This document shows, in pieces, positions 10,899-19,771 of a stretch of 64,000 nt of DNA. Both the position numbers and the translations under genes were made by a program. How positions within the stretch are numbered: position 1 is the first letter of the stretch; every line of letters starts with the position of its first letter. Source of the stretch: an uncultured Lachnospiraceae bacterium (GTDB lineage Bacteria > Bacillota > Clostridia > Lachnospirales > Lachnospiraceae); assembly GCA_947173945.1 (NCBI GenBank), contig CAMWGV010000002.1:1-64000 (forward strand), read 5' to 3'. The notes under the pieces are model-generated. The model had not been told where the DNA came from. It worked only from the letters and a program-made list of their open reading frames with translations, and ran no database searches.

Positions 10899-10969
10899 AA
10901 TTGGGCTGTCGTTTTATGACAGCCTTATACTCTTTTGCATAAAAGCCATTTTAAAACGATAACCCAATT
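10899..10969 (-). terminator. Imperfect hairpin downstream of the histidine kinase gene
   Basis: aattgggctgtcgtttta (10899-10916) pairs with taaaacgataacccaatt (10952-10969), 16/18 complementary. Confidence 0.45.
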
Positions 10970-11032
10970 ATAAAAAATTATTCTTTCCAAATTCTTTCCA
11001 TACAAAAAACAATTCTGTCAGTTTTGAAAGAT

Positions 11033-11944
11033 TTAGGCGAAAGGAAGATACACATAAAAAACAGAGCCTTTCCCGACCTCGGAATGCAGCTTGATATATC
11101 CGTTTTCCTGCTGTAAAATTTCTCTTGCCAGATACAGTCCGATTCCTACTCCATCGGAATCGGCATGAGAGGCAGAACGCTCAAAGCGTTGAAATACTTT
11201 TCCATGCTCCTCCTCACTGATTCCTCTGCCACTATCTGCAACCTTAATGCACAAAAACATTTCATAGCAGTCAACTGTCACTGAAACTGTACCGTTATCC
11301 GTATACTTGATGGCATTATCCACAATATTTCCAACTGCCTCAACAGTCCATTTTTCATCAAACACTGCATATTCATCAACGATGTCTACGTTAAATTCCA
11401 GATTTTTTTCACGTGCAATTGCAATATACTGATCCCTGATTTTACGTAGCATGCCCTCCACAGAATGTCTTGTAGGGTTCAGCTTTAATATTCCTGTCTC
11501 AAGACGAGACATTTTAACCAAACTCCGAATCAGGAAATCCAGTTTTTCCGTCTGACTGTACAATCGTTCTACGTTATCCTTATCCTCTTCGGATAAATCT
11601 TTTTCCCGCAACATTTCCGCATAAAGCTTTATATTTGCCAATGGTGTTTTTGTCTGGTGCGAAATATCCGATATAAGCTCTGTCAGTGTTCTCTTTTCCT
11701 CCCTGACATTACTGGCGGCATGTTCCGAATTTCCAAGATACTTTGACATCTTAAACTCTATCTCAGACAACAGGCTTTCATCAATTGTACTATAGGTAAA
11801 ATTCCCATCTATCGCATTCGTAATCATCGCATCTATTCTATTTAATATTTTTCTTGTCTTTATGTGCTCATATACTGCAACAATTATTGCTATAAGTGCT
11901 GCTGCGATTGCAGTAACAGCTACTATTTGCCATGTGCCTGCCAT
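11033..11944 (-). CDS. Sensor histidine kinase
   Basis: Single N-terminal TM, H-box ISDISHQTKTPLANIKLYAEM, N-box IVDNAIKYT, G-box DSGRGIS...GVGIGLYL. Confidence 0.94.
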   Translation of the reverse strand: MAGTWQIVAVTAIAAALIAIIVAVYEHIKTRKILNRIDAMITNAIDGNFTYSTIDESLLSEIEFKMSKYLGNSEHAASNVREEKRTLTELISDISHQTKTPLANIKLYAEMLREKDLSEEDKDNVERLYSQTEKLDFLIRSLVKMSRLETGILKLNPTRHSVEGMLRKIRDQYIAIAREKNLEFNVDIVDEYAVFDEKWTVEAVGNIVDNAIKYTDNGTVSVTVDCYEMFLCIKVADSGRGISEEEHGKVFQRFERSASHADSDGVGIGLYLAREILQQENGYIKLHSEVGKGSVFYVYLPFA

Positions 11945-12609
11945 ACGTACCCTACCCCATAAACTGTCTTAATGTATTCGTGGGCAGAAAGCTTATCCCT
12001 CAATCTTTTTACGGTAACAGACAACGCATTTTCCTCAACATATTCTGCTCCGTCTGACCATATTCTATCTAACAGCGTTTCCCGTGATAGTGTAATACCC
12101 ACGTTTGCCGTCAGAATTTTAAGCAGCTTCTGCTCCGTTTTGCTTAATTCTACAGGTTCCCCATTGTGAGCAAATTCCATTCTGTCAAAATCGAAAACGT
12201 AATCGTCGATTCTAAGTTTATCCCCTTTTATCCTGCTCTCATCACTTTTTTGTTTTCTTCCAAGCTGTGTGTTTACTCTGGCTCTCAAAACAGCCAAACT
12301 AAAAGGTTTTGTAACATAATCATCCGCCCCATGCTCCAGCCCTGCAACAATATCTGATTCCAAGTCATTGGCTGTCAGCATAATAACAGAGCTGTCACTC
12401 TCTTTCTTTATATCCTCCAACAGGGAAAAACCATCTCCGTCCGGTAAATTAACATCCAAAATTATCAGGTCATATTCATTATTTTTTAATTTCTGCTTTG
12501 CATGCAGCACACAATTACAGCTTTGTACCGTTATCTCCGCAGAACTAAGTGCACGACAAAGCCCAAGTGCCAGAGACTCGTCATCTTCAATAATCAATAT
12601 TGAGCTCAT
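11923..12609 (-). CDS. OmpR/PhoB-family response regulator
   Basis: Receiver domain IIEDDESLALGL...LIILDVNLPDGDG and C-terminal winged helix; overlaps the kinase gene by 22 bp. Confidence 0.95.
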   Translation of the reverse strand: MSSILIIEDDESLALGLCRALSSAEITVQSCNCVLHAKQKLKNNEYDLIILDVNLPDGDGFSLLEDIKKESDSSVIMLTANDLESDIVAGLEHGADDYVTKPFSLAVLRARVNTQLGRKQKSDESRIKGDKLRIDDYVFDFDRMEFAHNGEPVELSKTEQKLLKILTANVGITLSRETLLDRIWSDGAEYVEENALSVTVKRLRDKLSAHEYIKTVYGVGYVWQAHGK

Positions 12610-12674
12610 TTTGCAAACTCCTCCTCAAGGCATATTCTATCATAATTTACTGTACTATAAAAATTAATTTTTTG

Positions 12675-12703
12675 TTGACAAAAATAATTTTAAAAAATAT
12701 ACT
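12675..12703 (+). promoter_or_regulatory. Consensus sigma-A promoter: TTGACA-N17-TATACT
   Basis: ttgaca 12675-12680, tatact 12698-12703, directly upstream of the riboswitch-like leader. Confidence 0.8.
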
Positions 12704-12710
12704 ATACTTA

Positions 12711-12836
12711 CAAAGGGAGTAGCATGCATGGAATTTTCCATGTTTACCTTGCCGTCAATACGATCTTCTATGATCCGGCTTTGTAATGAAATTGCGAGAC
12801 TTTGCTATTATTTTTAATGGCAAAGTTTCTTTTTTT
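12711..12836 (+). ncRNA. yybP-ykoY-like (Mn2+) riboswitch with overlapping intrinsic terminator
   Basis: caaagggagtagc...accttgccgtcaatacga...ccggctttgt...gcgagactttgctattatttttaatggcaaagtttcTTTTTTT resembles the yybP-ykoY consensus (GGGGAGUAGC, GUCAA.ACG, CCGGCUUUG, GAGACUUUGC) and sits before a cation transporter gene. Confidence 0.82.
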
Positions 12837-12870
12837 ATACTTTGCCAAAATCATTAAGGAGGTCTTTTTT

Positions 12871-13806
12871 ATGGAAAGTTTTTGGCACACACTTATTTTA
12901 TCTGCGGGACTTGTCCTGCTTGTAAAAGGTGCAGACTGGTTTGTAAACGGAGCATCCGAGCTTGCAGCAAGGTTTGGGCTATCACAACTTTTTATAGGTC
13001 TTACCGTGGTTGCAATGGGTACCAGCATGCCTGAAGCTGCAGTTAGTATTTCCGCCGTAATTAAAGGAAATGCAGATATTACAATTGGAAATGTTGTAGG
13101 TAGCAACATACTTAATATTCTTATCATTCTTGGTCTTTCAGCAGTCATTACTCCGCTTTTGGTTAAGAAAAGCACAATAAGATATGAGCTTCCCTTTTTG
13201 ACAGGAGTCAGCATACTGCTGATTATACAGAGCATTGATGGTCGCATCGGCCTTGCAGACGGTATTGTCCAGACAATTCTTTTTTCTCTGTATATTGCTT
13301 ACTTGTTTGTATCGGAAAGAAAAAACTGTACAGAAGATGAGCCAGAAACTGCCAACCCTAAAAACAAAAAAATTTGGCAGATTATACTGCTATGCATTCT
13401 TGGTTTAGCCGCAACTGTTGCAGGAAGCAGCATATCCGTGGATGCCGCTTGCGAGATTGCATCAATACTCGGTATGAGTGAGCGTTTTATCGGTCTTACA
13501 ATTGTTGCACTCGGCACTTCTCTTCCGGAACTGGTTACATCCGCCACAGCTGCAAGAAAAGGTAAGGCAGATATTGCCATAGGAAATATTGTAGGAAGTA
13601 ATATTTTTAATATACTTTTTGTGGTAGGAATTTCCGCTTTAATCCACCCCGTAACATTTGCAGCCAGCTTTCGCTTTGACAGCTGTGTTTCTATAGCTGC
13701 AACTATTTTCCTGATATTATTTTGCATGAAGGATAACAAGCTTAAGCGCTGGCATGGTGCATTAATGCTAACAGGATATGCCGCTTACTTTATTGCAATA
13801 CTGTAA
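12871..13806 (+). CDS. CaCA-family calcium/cation:sodium antiporter (YrbG-like)
   Basis: Repeated alpha motifs GTSMPEAAVSISAVIKGNADITIGNVVGSNILNI and GTSLPELVTSATAARKGKADIAIGNIVGSNIFNI; RBS aaggagg before ATG at 12871. Confidence 0.94.
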   Translation: MESFWHTLILSAGLVLLVKGADWFVNGASELAARFGLSQLFIGLTVVAMGTSMPEAAVSISAVIKGNADITIGNVVGSNILNILIILGLSAVITPLLVKKSTIRYELPFLTGVSILLIIQSIDGRIGLADGIVQTILFSLYIAYLFVSERKNCTEDEPETANPKNKKIWQIILLCILGLAATVAGSSISVDAACEIASILGMSERFIGLTIVALGTSLPELVTSATAARKGKADIAIGNIVGSNIFNILFVVGISALIHPVTFAASFRFDSCVSIAATIFLILFCMKDNKLKRWHGALMLTGYAAYFIAIL

Positions 13807-13867
13807 AGCTATCGATAAAATTATTATGAGCATTAAAGGCATTTTTTAATTTGGTTATGTTTTGAAT

Positions 13868-14965
13868 TTATTTGCAGGCCGAATCGTAAAATTCTACGAT
13901 TCGCTGCATCAAATCATAATCCAATTCATATGCCTTGCTTTTATCCAGATATTTATTCATAAACTCTGCTTTCATCTCGTCACTATTTTCTCCGCCATTT
14001 TCTTCTACATAGGCAGTATAATCCTCGCTTATTTGTTTTGCGTAACGTTTTGCAGCTTCTGAATAATATATGTAGTTATGACCTCTATCTTCATATTCAA
14101 TAAAGCAAAACTTAGGGCTGTCACCATATTCGTCATAAAACCTTCCATATCCATTTTCAGAAAGAACTGTTGCATCATCCTTGCTGTGTATTACCATAAT
14201 ATGTGCATCAGAATTTGCAAATCCCTCCATGGCACTACAGGTGGCATATTTCCCAAATTTTAATCGCTCATATAAAGAAACGTATGGCATAAATAATTTG
14301 ATACCAGAGCCTATCATAGATTTTCCCTGTTGTTCAAATAAATCAGTAGAACGGTCAAAGCCTGCAACAAGCACTGCCGCTTTTACATCCGGATGGAAAT
14401 TCAGAACATTACCGACAGAATAACCACCCCAGCTATGTCCAAACAGCACAATAGGTAAATTTTTATATGTATCCGCCTGTTTTACATAGCGTAAAGCATA
14501 ATCTAAGTCAATTACACCCTGTGGTAACCCTTTTACCGAATCCCCTTCACTTTTATCATTTCCGGTTGCATCATAAGCAAAAACAAGATATCCATTTGAA
14601 GTAAAATAGTCTGCAATATCCATATATGTATTATGACCACCACCGCCAAGACCATGGGCAATTACTACCACACCTTTTATCTCTTGGTTTTCTTTTGAAT
14701 ACTTATAACCTGCAAGGCTCTGTCCGTCATTTGACGGAAATGTACATTCCTCAACCTTCAATCCATCAAAGTCACTCACTGAGTATGCCATCCATTCAGC
14801 CGTTTCAAACCGCTCCCCGAAATTGTCATTATAAACAAAAACAGTCAGAATTGGCATAATAACAAGAAAAATTGTTAATAAAATACAAATAGAAATCAGC
14901 GCAATTTTCTTTCTATTTTTATGTTTTTTTACTTTTTTATTTTCAGTCTCCATTGTTCCGTCCAT
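13868..14965 (-). CDS. Alpha/beta hydrolase, membrane-anchored
   Basis: N-terminal TM; VVVIAHGLGGGGHN, GHSWGGYS nucleophile elbow. Confidence 0.88.
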   Translation of the reverse strand: MDGTMETENKKVKKHKNRKKIALISICILLTIFLVIMPILTVFVYNDNFGERFETAEWMAYSVSDFDGLKVEECTFPSNDGQSLAGYKYSKENQEIKGVVVIAHGLGGGGHNTYMDIADYFTSNGYLVFAYDATGNDKSEGDSVKGLPQGVIDLDYALRYVKQADTYKNLPIVLFGHSWGGYSVGNVLNFHPDVKAAVLVAGFDRSTDLFEQQGKSMIGSGIKLFMPYVSLYERLKFGKYATCSAMEGFANSDAHIMVIHSKDDATVLSENGYGRFYDEYGDSPKFCFIEYEDRGHNYIYYSEAAKRYAKQISEDYTAYVEENGGENSDEMKAEFMNKYLDKSKAYELDYDLMQRIVEFYDSACK

Positions 14966-15413
14966 TGTTTTTTCTCCATAAAATTAAACTGTGTGTTAAT
15001 ATTTAAAACGATTAACATATTTTGGCTCCCCTTTGCTGTTTATAATACTATGCAAACATTAAGTTAAAATGATAGGTAGATTAAAATTAGATTAAAGATT
15101 CCGTGGAAGGTTATAATTTTTCAGATATTTTAGCATAAAAACCATTGCATTTTTTGCACGCATATGGTAGTATCCTTTTAAAGCATTGCTATACTATTCT
15201 TTAATGGGTAAATCCTATTTCAGACATTCAAAGAAAAGGGCGCATCTTGCGTTGTAATTCGAGTCTAACAAAACAGGTTACTTCGATGCTTTATTTCACA
15301 ACAAATATTTGCAGAGGAGAAACTGGTTTGTGCAAAATATATTTGATGCTTTGGTTTGAGCTTAAGCACATGCAATCTTCTCTGCCTGATAGTTAATTAC
15401 AGGAGGAGATTAT

Positions 15414-16274
15414 ATGAACCAAAAGACAAATGTTAAAAGCTTTGAGGAATTGGAGTTTAAGGATGATTTTATGTTTGGGGTTATTATGAGAGACCCTAAA
15501 TATTGCAAACCTTTCCTAGAGACAATACTGAGTATCAGTATATCAAATATAGTATATCCGAAAACGCAGGAAACCATAGACATTACAGCAAATGCAAAAG
15601 GTGTAAGGCTTGATGTGTATGTGGAAGATGAACATAATACGATATACAACATTGAGATGCAGGTGACAATCAATAAAAATCTGCCGAAAAGGTCAAGGTA
15701 TTATCAGGGAATGATAGACCTTAATATATTGGAAAAAGGCGAGGATTATAAAAATCTGAAACGGAGCTATGTAATTTTTATATGCACCTTTGATTTGTTT
15801 GGTAAGGGAAGACATATATACACCTTTGAAAACAGGTGCATACAGGATTATGGTATTGCATTAGGCGACGAAACAACAAAAATAATATTAAATACAAAGG
15901 GAACGATGGATGATGTGACTCCCGAAATGAAACGACTGTTAAATTATATAGATGGTCAGGCATCGTCAGATGAATTTACAAGGGAACTGGAAACAGCCGT
16001 ACAATCCGTGAGAAATAATGAGAAGTGGAGGGTGGAATATATGACTTTGGAGATGCGTTATAAGGAATTTTTACAACAGGGTTATGAGGAAGGCTTAGAA
16101 CAAGGTTTAGAACAGGGTGCGAAGCAGGGTTTGGAACAGGGTGCAAAACAGGAAAAAATACAGATGGCAATGAGGATGCTTAAATCAGGCAAGTTATCTG
16201 TGGAGGAAATTTCCGAATATTCAGGGCTTGCTATTGAACAGATATTGAAACTGAAGAATGAAATCTCCAAATAA
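15414..16274 (+). CDS. Rpn family recombination-promoting nuclease / PD-(D/E)XK nuclease family transposase
   Basis: FKDDFMFGVIMRDP...RLDVYVEDEHNTIYNIEMQ catalytic region; C-terminal EQGLEQGAKQ repeats; RBS aggagga. Confidence 0.92.
   Translation: MNQKTNVKSFEELEFKDDFMFGVIMRDPKYCKPFLETILSISISNIVYPKTQETIDITANAKGVRLDVYVEDEHNTIYNIEMQVTINKNLPKRSRYYQGMIDLNILEKGEDYKNLKRSYVIFICTFDLFGKGRHIYTFENRCIQDYGIALGDETTKIILNTKGTMDDVTPEMKRLLNYIDGQASSDEFTRELETAVQSVRNNEKWRVEYMTLEMRYKEFLQQGYEEGLEQGLEQGAKQGLEQGAKQEKIQMAMRMLKSGKLSVEEISEYSGLAIEQILKLKNEISK
16041..16274 (+). CDS. Putative internally initiated C-terminal Rpn isoform (RpnS-like, 77 aa)
   Basis: In-frame ATG at 16041 preceded by GGAGGG with an 8-nt spacer (gtggagggtggaatatATG). 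Confidence 0.5.
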   Translation: MTLEMRYKEFLQQGYEEGLEQGLEQGAKQGLEQGAKQEKIQMAMRMLKSGKLSVEEISEYSGLAIEQILKLKNEISK

Positions 16275-16329
16275 AGCGACAATTTTATGCCCCTGAAAAA
16301 TCACTAAAATTTAATAATTATTACACCTA

Positions 16330-16372
16330 AAATGCCCTGAGGCATCTGTTTCACAGACACCTCAGGGCATTT
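16330..16372. terminator. Convergent terminator-like hairpin between rpn-like gene and copA
   Basis: aaatgccctgagg / cctcagggcattt, 13-bp perfect arms. Confidence 0.7.
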
Positions 16373-16396
16373 ACACAATAGTAGACACTACCTTTT

Positions 16397-16606
16397 TTAC
16401 TCAATCCCTGTAACCGTATAGTCCTTTTCCTCAACCGCCTTCTTTAAAACATCATCTGCCACATCTGAGGATAATGTTACTACCGCTGTTCCCTTCTCAT
16501 GGCTTACGTCTGCGGATTCAACACCTCCGATTTCCTCAAGCGCCTTCTTGACGGATGCCTCACAGTGTCCACACATCATTCCCTCAATACGAATTGTTTT
16601 TGTCAT
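16397..16606 (-). CDS. Putative internally initiated CopZ-like copper chaperone (69 aa) nested in copA
   Basis: Minus strand aAGGAGGaaaacaaaATGACAAAAACAATTCGT: strong SD and 8-nt spacer before in-frame ATG encoding a complete HMA domain. Confidence 0.6.
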   Translation of the reverse strand: MTKTIRIEGMMCGHCEASVKKALEEIGGVESADVSHEKGTAVVTLSSDVADDVLKKAVEEKDYTVTGIE

Positions 16607-18994
16607 TTTGTTTTCCTCCTTAAATTGCTTTTTTTCTATATCTTTTATTTCATTATTAACAACTTCATTTCTATTGTTTTGATTATTAGCATCAACATAT
16701 TTATCAGCCTTAAACAAATTTAGCCTCAAGGCATTTGTTATAACGCAAAAGCTTGACAAACTCATAGCCGCAGCTCCAAACATAGGATTTAATGTCCAGC
16801 CGAATACAGGATACCATACACCTGCTGCCAGCGGAATACCTATTGTGTTATAGAAAAATGCCCAAAATAGATTTTGGTGTATGTTTCTAAGCGTCTTCCG
16901 GCTGAGGCAAATTGCAGTCACCACATCCATAAGGCTGCTTTTCATAAGAACCACATCTGCCGCATCTATCGCTACGTCAGTTCCTGCACCTATGGCAATT
17001 CCTACATCTGCCCTTGTAAGTGCAGGTGCATCATTTATACCATCACCTACCATTGCCACAAATGTTTTATCATTCTGCTTTAAATCCCTGATTACCTTTT
17101 CCTTGCCGTCAGGGAGTACTCCTGCAATAACCTTGTCAACGCCTACCTGCCTTCCGATTGCATTTGCCGTCTTTTCATTGTCTCCTGTGAGCATTACAAC
17201 CGTAAGCCCCAGATCTCTCAGCCTCTTTATGGCAAAAATACTATCCTCTTTAAGCTCATCGGCAACTGCTATAATTCCAAGCAACTTATCGGCTGCAAAT
17301 ACAAGCGGAGTTTTTCCGTTTTCAGAAAGTAGCTCTATCTTATTTCTCGCATCTGCATCTATGTTGCAATGCTCCTCAATGTATTTGAGATTTCCACCGT
17401 AAATATTCTTTCCGTCAATCCTACCGCTAAGTCCATTTCCCGGATATATTTTAAAATCGTCCACAGAAAATTTGCCGTATTTACCCTTACCTGTTGCACT
17501 TCCGCCTGTTGACTTTTCCTCGTAATACGTTATAACAGCCTTAGCCAGCGGGTGCTCACTCCTGCTCTCCAAAGCATACGCATATTCAATCAGCATATCC
17601 TCGGATATGCCATTTACAGGAATAACATCCGTAACTACAGGCTTTCCCTTTGTTATTGTACCTGTTTTATCAAGTGCAATTACATTTGTCCTTCCCGCCA
17701 TTTCAAGTGAAACAGCCGTTTTAAACAGAATTCCATGCTTTGCACCCATTCCGTTTCCGACCATAATCGCAACCGGTGTTGCGAGTCCCAATGCACATGG
17801 ACAGCTTATAACAAGCACTGCGATTCCTCTCGCAAGTGCAAAGCCGGTTGATTTACCAACTAAAAGCCACACGAATATGGTTATTGCCGCTATTGTAATA
17901 ACGATAGGTACAAATACAGAAGATACCTTATCTGCTATTTTTGCAATCGGTGCTTTGGTAGCTGCAGCATCACTTACCATCTTTATAATCTGTGACAATG
18001 TGGTATTGGCCCCAACGTGGGTTGCTTCACATTTTATAAATCCTGACTGGTTTATTGTAGCTGCTGATACAACATTTCCCACTTCCTTATCAACAGGAAT
18101 ACTTTCACCTGTAAGTACTGACTCATCAACTGCACTGCTTCCTTCAAGAACAACTCCATCTACGGGAATGCTCTCTCCCGGCTTAACAATAAATATATCT
18201 CCCACCAGAAGCTCATCGACTGCAATAAGCTCCTCTTTCCCATTTCTTATCACGGTTGCCTGCTTAGGTGCAAGAGAAATAAGGCTCTTTAATGCGTCCG
18301 TTGTCCTGCCCTTTGAATATGCCTCTAACATTTTTCCAAGTGTTATAAGCGTGAGAATCGTTGCTGCCGACTCAAAATAAAATTCATGCATGTATTTCAT
18401 TACATCATGGTCAGTACCATGTATAACCGCATCCGTCATGGCAAACAACGCATATACGCTATAACCAAATGAGGCGGCGGCTCCCATTGCAACCAATGTA
18501 TCCATGTTAGGTGCACCATGCATCATACTTGTAAAGCCACTTACAAAGAACCTTTGGTTTATAACCATAATTGCAACAGTAAACAACAACTGAATCAATC
18601 CCATTGCAACGTGATTATCCTGCAAAATTTCAGGCACAGGCCAATCCCACATCATATGTCCCATTGACAGATACATAAGCGGTATCAGAAAAAGAAGAGA
18701 GATAATAAAACGCATTCTTATTTTCGGGGTTTCCTTATCCTCAAGAACACCCGCCTGCTCTGTTTTGGCACTTTTACTTGCAATATTTTTTTCGTCACCA
18801 TAAAGAGATGCTCCATACCCTGCCTTTTCCACAGCTGATATGATTTCATCGGCAGATGCGGTTCCCTCGACTGTCATAGAGTTTGTAAGAAGGCTTACAA
18901 CAACTCCGCTTACACCCTCCACTTTGCTTACAGCTTTTTCAACATGACCGCTACAGGCAGCACAAGTCATTCCCGTAACTGCATATTTCTGCAC
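16397..18994 (-). CDS. copA: Cu+-exporting P-type ATPase with N-terminal and C-terminal HMA domains
   Basis: [45 protein letters not shown]-terminal [15 protein letters not shown]. Confidence 0.95.
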   Translation of the reverse strand: MQKYAVTGMTCAACSGHVEKAVSKVEGVSGVVVSLLTNSMTVEGTASADEIISAVEKAGYGASLYGDEKNIASKSAKTEQAGVLEDKETPKIRMRFIISLLFLIPLMYLSMGHMMWDWPVPEILQDNHVAMGLIQLLFTVAIMVINQRFFVSGFTSMMHGAPNMDTLVAMGAAASFGYSVYALFAMTDAVIHGTDHDVMKYMHEFYFESAATILTLITLGKMLEAYSKGRTTDALKSLISLAPKQATVIRNGKEELIAVDELLVGDIFIVKPGESIPVDGVVLEGSSAVDESVLTGESIPVDKEVGNVVSAATINQSGFIKCEATHVGANTTLSQIIKMVSDAAATKAPIAKIADKVSSVFVPIVITIAAITIFVWLLVGKSTGFALARGIAVLVISCPCALGLATPVAIMVGNGMGAKHGILFKTAVSLEMAGRTNVIALDKTGTITKGKPVVTDVIPVNGISEDMLIEYAYALESRSEHPLAKAVITYYEEKSTGGSATGKGKYGKFSVDDFKIYPGNGLSGRIDGKNIYGGNLKYIEEHCNIDADARNKIELLSENGKTPLVFAADKLLGIIAVADELKEDSIFAIKRLRDLGLTVVMLTGDNEKTANAIGRQVGVDKVIAGVLPDGKEKVIRDLKQNDKTFVAMVGDGINDAPALTRADVGIAIGAGTDVAIDAADVVLMKSSLMDVVTAICLSRKTLRNIHQNLFWAFFYNTIGIPLAAGVWYPVFGWTLNPMFGAAAMSLSSFCVITNALRLNLFKADKYVDANNQNNRNEVVNNEIKDIEKKQFKEENKMTKTIRIEGMMCGHCEASVKKALEEIGGVESADVSHEKGTAVVTLSSDVADDVLKKAVEEKDYTVTGIE

Positions 18995-19217
18995 AAAATC
19001 ACCTCCATCAAGTTAGTCTTTCCTATCAAATATTTTAAAGTCTAACATTTATTATTACCAAAAGCAAGTCATGTTACTATATTGATAAACTTTCTCATTT
19101 TTTGTATCACATTCGCAAAGTCTGTGCATACTTAAACTGTATTTAAAAGTTGTTTACAAAACCAGCCATATCAATGGGCAGACAACTTATATTTAGAAAC
19201 AGAAAGGATGCATAACC

Positions 19218-19676
19218 ATGATTTTAAAAGAAAAGGAAAGAACCGCAATAACTGATTTACAGACACAGGAGCAGTCTTGTATTGAGAAATACGCGAAATA
19301 CGCTCAGCAGGCACACGACCCCGTATTAAAAGAGCTCTTTGAAAGATTGCAGCGCGAGGAGGAAAAGCACTACAAGTCACTTGGACAGGTTTTGGACGGA
19401 AATGTCCCAAGCTGCAATTGCAATGATTCAGAGGGAGCAGATTATAACCCTACAGCTACTTATGATGCTTTGTCAAATTCAACAGAAAAGCAAGAAGATT
19501 GTTTTCTGGCAACAGATTGTATCGGAACAGAAAAGCTGGTATCTTCCGAATACAACACAGATGTTTTTGTCTTCGCAAACTCCAAGCTTCGCAAACTACT
19601 TGCCGACATACAAATCGAGGAGCAGAACCATGCTGATATGCTGTGGAAATACAAAACAGCAAACGGAATGGCATAG
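19218..19676 (+). CDS. Ferritin-like / CotF-like spore-coat domain protein
   Basis: KEKERTAITDLQTQEQSCIEKYAKYAQQAHDPVLKELFERLQREEEKHYKSL helical pattern with E...EExxH, second helix pair IEEQNHADML. Confidence 0.7.
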   Translation: MILKEKERTAITDLQTQEQSCIEKYAKYAQQAHDPVLKELFERLQREEEKHYKSLGQVLDGNVPSCNCNDSEGADYNPTATYDALSNSTEKQEDCFLATDCIGTEKLVSSEYNTDVFVFANSKLRKLLADIQIEEQNHADMLWKYKTANGMA

Positions 19677-19685
19677 ATAAAAAAA

Positions 19686-19756
19686 GTACTGCCGCACGAA
19701 GAAGATTTATACTGTTTTCTTATATTACCGTATAAATTTTCTTAGTGCGGCAGCAC
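19686..19756. terminator. Long hairpin (29-bp imperfect arms) between the ferritin-like gene and dnaB
   Basis: gtactgccgcacgaagaagatttatactg / ccgtataaattttcttagtgcggcagcac; 4 mismatches. Confidence 0.75.
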
Positions 19757-19771
19757 TCTTTCATTCAAAAA

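Noticed and set aside
15414-16274. Active transposon based on the 'PD-(D/E)XK family transposase' label
   Set aside because: No terminal inverted repeats or target duplications seen; Rpn-type proteins act as nucleases and are usually not in classical IS elements.
15976-16282. Minus-strand ORFs rich in NPVLNLVLSL / CSKPCFAPCSKP
   Set aside because: Antisense translation of the EQGLEQGAKQ repeat of the Rpn gene.
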